From Scybalousia_A sp963540815 (lineage in GTDB: Bacteria > Bacteroidota > Bacteroidia > Bacteroidales > P3): a DNA stretch of 64,000 nt. The notes beneath the pieces were generated by a model that saw only the letters and a program-made list of their open reading frames with translations, was not told where the DNA came from and ran no database searches. The stretch is from contig CAUTQY010000003.1 of NCBI GenBank assembly GCA_963540815.1, forward strand, positions 81,705 through 145,704. The letters are read 5' to 3'. Shown here piece after piece: positions 23,698 to 30,877 of the stretch; position 1 is the first letter of the stretch; each line of letters opens with the position of its first letter. A program made the position numbers and the translations under genes.

Positions 23698-24861
23698 TTA
23701 GAAGGAATGTCTTAGTACTTCGGATTTGTTTATTCTCAACAAAGCCTGTTGTAAAATAGACTGAGAGCTTGCAAGATTTATTCTGACAAATCCCTCCGTA
23801 CCATACATTGTTCCGGGGTTCAGTCTTACTTTTGCTTTTTGTTTCAGTTGGTCGCAAAGCACTCGACTCGTTATATTTAACCTTGAAATATCTACCCATG
23901 CCAAGTAAGTACCCTCCATATCTATTACCGTCAGTTGTGGAAATTGTTGTTTGAAAAAAGCACACAACAACTCATAATTACTTTTTATATAAACATTAAG
24001 TTCGTCTATCCACTTGGCTCCCTGTGTATAGGCTGCAATCAAAGCCTCTATCGCAAAAGGATTTATATCGCATATTTCATTTATATTTATAGCCTTGTTG
24101 ATTCTATCCGATAAAATCTTGTCCGAACAAATAATATTCGCTACCTGCAAACCTGCTATATTGAAAGATTTGCTCGGAGAGGTGAGAATAACACTATTTT
24201 TTTCGTAAGGTTTGCCCAAAGAGGCATAAGGAGTGTATGTATAACCGGGTAAAACCAACTCGCAATGTATCTCATCGGAAATAACCAATACATTGTGTTT
24301 GTTACAAATTTCTCCCATTTTAATTAATTCTTGCTTTGTCCATACTCTACCCGCGGGGTTGTGTGGGTTGCACAAAACAAAAGCCTTTACTTTGTTGTCA
24401 ATAATCTGATTTTCGAAATCTTCAAAATTGATTTCGTATTTATTATTTACCAAAACAAGAGGAGAATCTACAATTATACAATCGTTGTTTCTTATGGAAG
24501 AAAAAAAACAATTATAGACGGGAGTTTGTATTAATATTCTATCTTCCTTGTTGCAATGGGCTTTGATAACAGCAGACAAGGCCGGCACAACTCCTGTCGT
24601 ATAAATTATGTCGGAAGAATTAATTTTCCAATTATGACGTTTGGAAAACCAATTAATTGTAGCCTCATAATAAGATTGTGGTACACAAGCGTAACCGAAA
24701 ACTCCGTGTTTTACTCTCTTTTCCAAGGCCTGTTGTATGCAAGGAGCAGCCTTGAAATCCATGTCAGCCACCCATAGTGGTATTATATCTTCTTCTTTAT
24801 CGGAGTCCCACTTTACGGAGTTTGTGTGTTTCCTTCTTATTATAGAATCAAAATCGTACAT
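23698..24861 (-). CDS. patB: PatB/MalY-family PLP-dependent C-S lyase
   Basis: A 387-residue fold-type I PLP enzyme expected to cleave cystathionine or cysteine conjugates to homocysteine or thiols, pyruvate and ammonia. Family signs are the IIPLWVADMDFKAAP opening, YTTGVVPALSAVI, CNPHNPAGRVWTKQEL, VISDEIHCELVLPG and the PLP lysine in TSPSKSFNIAGLQ. The C-terminus MYGTEGFVRINLA contacts substrate carboxylate. It begins 5 bases after gyrB, so the two genes probably share a transcript. MalY-type regulatory roles are not excluded. Confidence 0.92.
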   Translation of the reverse strand: MYDFDSIIRRKHTNSVKWDSDKEEDIIPLWVADMDFKAAPCIQQALEKRVKHGVFGYACVPQSYYEATINWFSKRHNWKINSSDIIYTTGVVPALSAVIKAHCNKEDRILIQTPVYNCFFSSIRNNDCIIVDSPLVLVNNKYEINFEDFENQIIDNKVKAFVLCNPHNPAGRVWTKQELIKMGEICNKHNVLVISDEIHCELVLPGYTYTPYASLGKPYEKNSVILTSPSKSFNIAGLQVANIICSDKILSDRINKAININEICDINPFAIEALIAAYTQGAKWIDELNVYIKSNYELLCAFFKQQFPQLTVIDMEGTYLAWVDISRLNITSRVLCDQLKQKAKVRLNPGTMYGTEGFVRINLASSQSILQQALLRINKSEVLRHSF

Positions 24862-24866
24862 TTTTT

Positions 24867-26804
24867 TTATGCGTCTATGTTTGCGTATGAAGCGTTGGCT
24901 TCTATAAATTCTCTTCTCGGAGCAACCTCGTCTCCCATAAGCATTGAGAATATTCTATCCGCTTCTGCGGCATCATTAATGGTAACATGCCTCAATATTC
25001 TTTGCTCCGGGTCCATTGTTGTAGACCACAGTTGGTCTTCGTTCATTTCTCCCAAACCTTTGTATCGCTGTATGTCTACTCCGTTGCTTCCACCCAATTC
25101 CTCTATTACTGCAAGTCTTTGCTCATCTGTCCAGCAATAACGTTTGAAAGTTTTACCCTTTTGTATGAGATACAAAGGAGGAGTTGCTATATAAACATGT
25201 CCGGCGTCTATCAATTCCTTCATATAACGGAAAAAGAATGTAAGTATAAGGGTTGCAATATGAGAACCGTCAACATCGGCATCCGTCATAATTATCACTT
25301 TGTGATAGCGCAACTTATCCATATTTAACGCCTTACTGTCCTCTGACGTACCTATTGAAACCCCCAAAGCAGTATAAATATTTTTAATTGATTCGGAGTC
25401 TAACACCTTGTGCGTCATAGCCTTTTCTACGTTTAGAATTTTACCTCGGAGAGGAAGTATGGCTTGATGCTCTCTGTCTCTACCTTGTTTTGCAGTACCA
25501 CCTGCAGAATCACCTTCTACCAAAAACAATTCGCATAACTCAGGGTCATTGCTGGAACAATCGGCCAATTTACCGGGAAGTCCTGCCACTCCAAGTATGG
25601 TTTGCCTTTGTACCAACTCCCTTGCCTTACGCGCTGCGTGTCTTGCCGTTGCGGCGAGTATTACCTTATCTACTATTTGTTTGGCTTCTTTGGGATGTTC
25701 GTCCAGGTATATATTGAGTTTGTCCGTTATCATTTGAGATACGGCACTAACCACTTCACTGTTTCCCAATTTGGTTTTTGTCTGTCCTTCAAATTGAGGC
25801 TCGGAAACTTTTACGGAAATAACGGCAGTCAAACCCTCTCGGAAGTCATCACCCGATATTTCGAATTTAAGTTTTTCCAACATGCCTTCTTTTTCGGCAT
25901 AATTTTTAAGGGTACGTGTCAGTCCTTGACGAAAACCTTGCAAATGAGTACCCCCCTCGTGTGTGTTGATATTATTTACGTATGAATGCAAATTTTCGGT
26001 AAAGGAGGTGTTGTATTCCATTGCTATCTCAATAGGAATGCCGTTTTTTTCTCCTTCCATGTATATTGGCTCGGAAGTAAGTTTTTCCTTGTTACCGTCT
26101 ATATAGTCAATAAAATCTTTTAACCCTTGTGCGGAATAAAAAACTTCGGATTTAAAATTGCCTTCTTGGTCTTTTTCTCTTTCGTCCGTTAATTTCAAAG
26201 TCAAACCTTTATTCAAAAAAGCCAACTCTCTTAATCTGACAGAAAGGGTATCATAGTCGTATATGGTAGTGGTAAATATTTCGTCATCCGGCAAAAACTC
26301 AACGGTTGTGCCTCGTTTTGAACTCGTGCCTATTTCCCTAACGGAATATAAAGGTTTTCCTCTTTCATACTCTTGCTCGTATACTTTTCCATCCCTATAA
26401 ACAGTTACATGAGTGTGTTTGGAAAGAGCGTTTACACAACTTACCCCCACTCCGTGCAAGCCACCTGAAACCTTATAACTTCCCTTGTCAAATTTACCGC
26501 CGGCGTGCAAGACCGTCATTACTACCTCTAATGCAGAACGATTCTCTTTTTCGTGCATATCAATAGGGATTCCTCTACCGTTGTCTTCAACCCTTATTGC
26601 ATTGTTTTCCAAAATTCTAACGTCTATACTATCACAATACCTTGCCAAGGCTTCGTCTATGGAATTATCCACAACCTCATAAACCAAATGGTGAAGTCCG
26701 TTTGTGTTAACATCCCCTATATACATTGCCGGCCTTTTTCTTACTGCCTCCAACCCTTCCAAAACGTTGATATTCGCCGCCGTGTAATTATTAGTACTAC
26801 TCAT
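24867..26804 (-). CDS. gyrB: DNA gyrase subunit B
   Basis: The ATPase subunit of gyrase, which introduces negative supercoils with GyrA. The 645-residue protein has the GHKL ATPase domain (EVVDNSIDEA, VEDNGRGIPID, GGLHGVGVSCVNALS), the transducer, the Toprim domain (LVEGDSAGGTAKQGRDRE; TDADVDGSHI) and the QRYKGLGEMN tail. The Toprim lacks the long insertion of E. coli GyrB, as expected. ParE is the alternative, but the sequence around the QRYKGLGEMNEDQLWSTTMDP tail reads as GyrB. PatB follows in the same operon. Confidence 0.95.
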   Translation of the reverse strand: MSSTNNYTAANINVLEGLEAVRKRPAMYIGDVNTNGLHHLVYEVVDNSIDEALARYCDSIDVRILENNAIRVEDNGRGIPIDMHEKENRSALEVVMTVLHAGGKFDKGSYKVSGGLHGVGVSCVNALSKHTHVTVYRDGKVYEQEYERGKPLYSVREIGTSSKRGTTVEFLPDDEIFTTTIYDYDTLSVRLRELAFLNKGLTLKLTDEREKDQEGNFKSEVFYSAQGLKDFIDYIDGNKEKLTSEPIYMEGEKNGIPIEIAMEYNTSFTENLHSYVNNINTHEGGTHLQGFRQGLTRTLKNYAEKEGMLEKLKFEISGDDFREGLTAVISVKVSEPQFEGQTKTKLGNSEVVSAVSQMITDKLNIYLDEHPKEAKQIVDKVILAATARHAARKARELVQRQTILGVAGLPGKLADCSSNDPELCELFLVEGDSAGGTAKQGRDREHQAILPLRGKILNVEKAMTHKVLDSESIKNIYTALGVSIGTSEDSKALNMDKLRYHKVIIMTDADVDGSHIATLILTFFFRYMKELIDAGHVYIATPPLYLIQKGKTFKRYCWTDEQRLAVIEELGGSNGVDIQRYKGLGEMNEDQLWSTTMDPEQRILRHVTINDAAEADRIFSMLMGDEVAPRREFIEANASYANIDA

Positions 26805-26918
26805 GTTATCACTCCTTATTTAAAAATGAGTGGCAAAATTATAAAAAAAACACAAAACAGCAAAGAAAATATTGCGTCTTGTGTTTACTCTACAGAGTTA
26901 TCGTATATGTAAAAGTGT

Positions 26919-27626
26919 CTATTTTCCCAAAAGAAAAACGGTATTATTCTTTCCTATAACGAAGTCCTTGATTTTTTGCCAATCAGTTACGGATTTTGTC
27001 TTAATACTTTGATTTTCGTCCGTAATGTTAGAGGCCACGCAAAGCATGGTATTTTTGTTTAGAGTTTTCAATAAAAATTGAAATAATTTGTCGTTGCGAT
27101 AAGGCGTCTCTATAAAAATTTGAGTTTGATTTTCTTTATATACTCTTTCTTCCAAAAGTTTTAAACGCTTGCGTTTTTCCTCTTCTTTTACAGGTAGATA
27201 ACCTACAAAAGCAAAATTTTGTCCGTTAAAACCGGAAGCCATCAAGGACATATATATGCAAGAAGGACCAACTAAGGGGACAACCTCCAAATTTTTTGCC
27301 TGAGCCAAAGAGACTATGTTTGCTCCCGGGTCAGCCACGCAAGGTAAGCCCGCTTCAGAGAGAAGAAAAATATCCTTGTTGTCTTTTTCTATAGGAGACA
27401 ATAGCAAAGAAAAATCTTCCTTTTTGCTATGTTCGTTAAGTACGGAAAAATTTACATCTTCAAAGTTTTTCTTATATCCTATTTTTCTAAGGAATCGTCT
27501 TGCCGTTCTGAGTTCTTCCACAATGAAATATTCGCACAAAAGTATTTTCTCTACATTTTCTGAGGGAATACTTTCCTGCCATGATATCTCGGACAACAAA
27601 GTCGGAAAAAGGTATAATTTTGCCAT
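26919..27626 (-). CDS. RsmI-like SAM-dependent methyltransferase (tetrapyrrole methylase fold)
   Basis: A 235-residue SAM-dependent methyltransferase related to RsmI, which methylates the 2'-O of C1402 in 16S rRNA. Visible family parts are LLSEAGLPCVADPGANIV, VVPLVGPSCIYMSLMASGFNGQNFAFVGYLP split across two motifs, and FIETPYRNDKLFQFL. Canonical RsmI opens with a GTLYLVATPIGN motif; here the opening is MAKLYLFPTLLSE, so this is the short paralog typical of Bacteroidota, and its target may differ. An upstream in-frame ATG would add 23 unrelated residues; the ATG at 27626 is preferred. Confidence 0.85.
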   Translation of the reverse strand: MAKLYLFPTLLSEISWQESIPSENVEKILLCEYFIVEELRTARRFLRKIGYKKNFEDVNFSVLNEHSKKEDFSLLLSPIEKDNKDIFLLSEAGLPCVADPGANIVSLAQAKNLEVVPLVGPSCIYMSLMASGFNGQNFAFVGYLPVKEEEKRKRLKLLEERVYKENQTQIFIETPYRNDKLFQFLLKTLNKNTMLCVASNITDENQSIKTKSVTDWQKIKDFVIGKNNTVFLLGK

Positions 27627-27684
27627 AGTTTCTTTTAATACCAAATATGTTGCAAATTTAACAAATGTTTCAGAAAAAATATAA

Positions 27685-27692
27685 TATCTTTG
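27685..27692 (+). promoter_or_regulatory. -7 box of the glutaminyl cyclase operon
   Basis: TATCTTTG matches TAnnTTTG. It lies 76 bases before the ATG at 27769, giving a leader of about 70 bases. Confidence 0.5.
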
Positions 27693-27768
27693 CACTTGTG
27701 CTTGTTATTAAAAATAAGTATTGATGATACCATAAAACACAAAACGAACCTTTTAATAATTTTTCGGT

Positions 27769-28764
27769 ATGAAAATTAAATTTCTGCTAACATGTCTTTC
27801 TGTTGTGTGTCTGTTGTTTGCTTGCACAAAAAAACAAAATGTAACTTCTATTGTAGGTAATACGGATTATGAAAACGTGAAAATACCGGATTTTTCTGCT
27901 GATTCTGCTTATAGTTATGTAAAAAAACAATGCGACTTCGGACCGAGAACCCCCATGTCAAAGGCTGCAAAAGATTGTTCCGATTGGATGATAGAATTTT
28001 TGACAAGTAAGGCAGATACGGTTTATATACAGGATTTTACCTCAGAACTTTGGAACTCGGAAAAAGTACAGGGTAGAAATATTATAGCCTCATTTAACTT
28101 AAAGGCTACCGATAGGGTTCTTTTGTGCGCCCATTGGGATTCCAGATTATGGGCAGACCAGGACAAAGATACCTCCATGCATCACAAACCCATTATAGGC
28201 GCCAATGACGGAGCAAGCGGTGTGGGAGTTCTTTTGGAAATAGCCCGACTGCTCAAAGGTAAGGATATAAAGCAAGGTTTGGATATAGTTCTTTTTGATT
28301 TGGAAGACCAAGGAAGTCCCGAATGGGCAGAAGCTGATAACGAAGAGCAAACCGATTGGTGCTTGGGTTCGCAATATTGGGCAAAAAATCCGCATATGCT
28401 TTATTATACGGCGCAATATGGCATCTTACTTGATATGGTAGGTGCCGATAATCCGCGATTTACCAAAGAATACGTATCTATGAGTTTTGCTCCCATTATT
28501 ATGAATAAAGTCTGGAATATTGCAAAGGATTTGGGGTATGGAAACGTATTTATAGACAGACAAGAAGGCAGTGTAATGGATGACCATGTTCTTGTCAACA
28601 GATATGCAAGAATACCTACCATAGATATAGTGCATAATTCCTCGCACGGTTCTTTTTTTCCTCATTGGCACACAACCGGCGATGATATAAATTGTATAAA
28701 CAAGGAATCTCTTTTAAAGGTGGGTAGAGTTTTGCTGACTACATTTTTTGCGGCAGAGCAATAA
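27769..28764 (+). CDS. Bacterial glutaminyl-peptide cyclotransferase (M28-like lipoprotein)
   Basis: A 331-residue zinc enzyme expected to cyclise N-terminal Gln to pyroglutamate on exported proteins. A lipobox (LLFAC, Cys19) anchors it to a membrane. M28-type ligand motifs appear in order: LLCAHWDSR, IIGANDGASGVG, FDLEDQGSPEW, DMVGADN and FPHWHTTGDD. The arrangement matches the Porphyromonas and Tannerella glutaminyl cyclases rather than aminopeptidases, although an aminopeptidase remains possible. Many signal peptides in this window end just before Gln, which supports the role. The Rieske-like lipoprotein gene follows after 5 bases and lpxK after that. Confidence 0.87.
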   Translation: MKIKFLLTCLSVVCLLFACTKKQNVTSIVGNTDYENVKIPDFSADSAYSYVKKQCDFGPRTPMSKAAKDCSDWMIEFLTSKADTVYIQDFTSELWNSEKVQGRNIIASFNLKATDRVLLCAHWDSRLWADQDKDTSMHHKPIIGANDGASGVGVLLEIARLLKGKDIKQGLDIVLFDLEDQGSPEWAEADNEEQTDWCLGSQYWAKNPHMLYYTAQYGILLDMVGADNPRFTKEYVSMSFAPIIMNKVWNIAKDLGYGNVFIDRQEGSVMDDHVLVNRYARIPTIDIVHNSSHGSFFPHWHTTGDDINCINKESLLKVGRVLLTTFFAAEQ

Positions 28765-28769
28765 AAAAA

Positions 28770-29201
28770 ATGATGTTAATAAAAATTAAGTATCTTATAT
28801 TAATAAGTATTTTCTGTCTTTGTTTGTCTTGTGGTGATGATTTCGACGAATGGGGATATGTGAATATGTATATAGACCCCGAGAGTACGGAGTATTTCGA
28901 TTTGAATACGGGACGTAGAGGATGGATATATTTACACGGAGGCAATAGAGGTATTTTGGTAGTTAGAAACTCAGGGTATGAAAACACAAGTGAGGCTTTT
29001 TTTGCTTTTGAGCGTTCCTGTGTCGTAAAAGGTTGCAAAGGTACGGTAGAAATGGAGGACAATAACCTTTTGATAGTTTGTCCGAAATGCAAAAGTACTT
29101 ATATGTCATACGAAGGCTTGCCGGTGAGTGGCAAAGCCAAAAGAGCTTTGTTTGAGTATAGGGCATATTATGACGGTATCTATCTTTACATAAGAAATTA
29201 A
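28770..29201 (+). CDS. Small lipoprotein with Rieske-like four-Cys domain
   Basis: A 143-residue lipoprotein (lipobox LCLSC) of unknown function. Its C-terminal 75 residues follow the Rieske-fold layout of a Bacteroidota lipoprotein group: FFAFERSCVVKGCKG, then VCPKCKSTYMSYEG, then AKRALFEYRAYYDGIYLYI. Standard Rieske proteins use Cys-His/Cys-His ligands; here both His positions are not evident and a CxxxxC/CxxC set is present, so zinc or structural binding is as likely as a 2Fe-2S cluster. It lies between the glutaminyl cyclase and lpxK in a tight operon. Confidence 0.65.
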   Translation: MMLIKIKYLILISIFCLCLSCGDDFDEWGYVNMYIDPESTEYFDLNTGRRGWIYLHGGNRGILVVRNSGYENTSEAFFAFERSCVVKGCKGTVEMEDNNLLIVCPKCKSTYMSYEGLPVSGKAKRALFEYRAYYDGIYLYIRN

Positions 29202-29209
29202 GGACAAAA

Positions 29210-30166
29210 ATGTATTGGTTAATAACTTGCATAAGAAACTTTTTGTTTGATTACAATATAATAAAGAGTAAATCATTCAAAAATGTTTTTATTCTTTGTG
29301 TTGGTAATCTTAGAGTTGGCGGAACGGGAAAAACTCCAATGGTGGAATATTTGGTAAAGAACTTAAAAGAGGACTTTAATGTCGCGGTGTTGAGTCTTGG
29401 ATACAAACGAAAAACCAAAGGTATAAGAGAGATAACTACGGAGGATGATTTTTTGACTGTGGGAGACGAGCCAAAGCAAATGTCTGAGAAATTTAAGGAT
29501 GTAAGATTTTTTGTAAACAAAAACCGAAATAAAGCAATAACATTTATAAAACAAAAATACCCGCAAACACAGGTAATAATATTGGATGACGCCTATCAAT
29601 ACAGAAAAACCAAAGCGGAAAAAACTATTTTACTAACAGAATATGCCAGACCTTTTTATAAGGATTTTCTCCTTCCTTTGGGAAGACTGCGGGAAAGAAG
29701 GAAAGAAAAAAAACGCTCGGACTACATTGTAGTAACAAAATCCCCTAAGCTTCTAACGAAAGAAGAGAAAAATAATATTATTTCCAAAATAAGACCAAAA
29801 GAAAAACAACAAGTTTTTTTTGCAAGTTTGAAGTATGATGAAAATATAAAACAAGAATTATCAGATAAAAATGTTGTGTTGCTTACGGGAATAGACAACC
29901 CTCTACCTCTGCAAGAATATTTGCGGAGTTTTTGCAAGGTAACGAAAACAATGAAATTTGCTGACCATCATATTTTTAGTAAGGAAGAAATAAAGGAAAT
30001 TTCGAAGATAACTCTACCTATTGTTACCACAAGAAAAGATGCTACAAGACTAAAAACAACAACGGCAAAAATTTTTATACAAGATGTAGAAACGGAAATA
30101 GAGAAAACTTTTATGGAAAATATAAAACGAGATATAAAAACTTTTCTATCCGAAAAAGAAAAGTGA
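29210..30166 (+). CDS. lpxK: Tetraacyldisaccharide 4'-kinase
   Basis: Phosphorylates the 4' position of the lipid A disaccharide precursor at the inner membrane. The 318-residue protein has a hydrophobic N-terminal helix, the P-loop GNLRVGGTGKTPMVEYL (about 31-47), SLGYKRKTKG, VGDEPKQM, and the ILDDAYQYRK motif, all typical of LpxK. The length is normal. It ends the operon begun by the cyclase; its last 21 bases overlap the end of the convergent gene at 30146. Confidence 0.95.
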   Translation: MYWLITCIRNFLFDYNIIKSKSFKNVFILCVGNLRVGGTGKTPMVEYLVKNLKEDFNVAVLSLGYKRKTKGIREITTEDDFLTVGDEPKQMSEKFKDVRFFVNKNRNKAITFIKQKYPQTQVIILDDAYQYRKTKAEKTILLTEYARPFYKDFLLPLGRLRERRKEKKRSDYIVVTKSPKLLTKEEKNNIISKIRPKEKQQVFFASLKYDENIKQELSDKNVVLLTGIDNPLPLQEYLRSFCKVTKTMKFADHHIFSKEEIKEISKITLPIVTTRKDATRLKTTTAKIFIQDVETEIEKTFMENIKRDIKTFLSEKEK

Positions 30167-30643
30167 AAAAAGGTTACCAATACGTGCTTGTAATGTATTG
30201 GCAACCCTTGAAACGATACTAATTTTTAATAAATAATACTCATCATTAATTTTAACACTAAGAACACCATAATTGGTTCTACTCAAAACGATAGCGTCAT
30301 TGTCGGTAGTTTTTATAAACAAATCATCTTTTTCTTTTACAACATTTTTGAAAACATATTCCTTTGTTTTATCACCTTGGGTAAGAATCAATTTGTCTGT
30401 TGATATGTTTATTTTTTCGTTCGCAACCGGAGCCAAAGAGTTTACCAAATCCTTTAAACTTATGCTAAATGTAGAAGATGTACTTTTTAATTCATTTGTA
30501 TCAACACTATTATCTAACACTTTAATTGTCGTTTTAACGGTTTGATATTCTCCGACAAAATCCTTTATGTCCTGTGCATTAACACAAAACCCCATAAGGA
30601 TAAATACTGCAATTAATGGAAATTTTAAACTTTTTCGTTTCAT
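30146..30643 (-). CDS. Secreted hypothetical protein
   Basis: A 165-residue protein not recognised with confidence. It has a signal peptide with likely cleavage before Gln (CVNAQDIKD) and a beta-rich body with many Lys, Ser and Thr (LNDSVDTNELKSTSS-like stretch, then YVFKNVVKEKDDLF). The pattern recalls small Bacteroidota proteins such as the DUF4923 group, but this is a weak impression. The C-terminus ends in a hydrophobic FSLFFFG that overlaps the lpxK 3' end by 21 bases in the convergent orientation. Confidence 0.6.
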   Translation of the reverse strand: MKRKSLKFPLIAVFILMGFCVNAQDIKDFVGEYQTVKTTIKVLDNSVDTNELKSTSSTFSISLKDLVNSLAPVANEKINISTDKLILTQGDKTKEYVFKNVVKEKDDLFIKTTDNDAIVLSRTNYGVLSVKINDEYYLLKISIVSRVANTLQARIGNLFSLFFFG

Positions 30644-30877
30644 TTCGTCTCTCTTTTTAATTTTGCCTACTCTTTAAAGGATTTTCGGCTTTCTCCGAGT
30701 TATATTATTAATACGGTACTGCTCGGATAACAGAAATAAAAGAACAAAACCGTTTCTTAACACGGCAAGTGTATATATTTATTTTCACACCACCAAAAAT
30801 TTAATTATTTTTTTTGTAATTATATAAAAAGAACACAAAACCACCGAAGATTTATAATAATGGAGAAGTACGGAAGT

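Noticed and set aside
30644..30877. Short intergenic stretch between the secreted hypothetical gene and the helicase
   Set aside because: No promoter box, hairpin or RNA motif could be supported beyond A/T-rich sequence.
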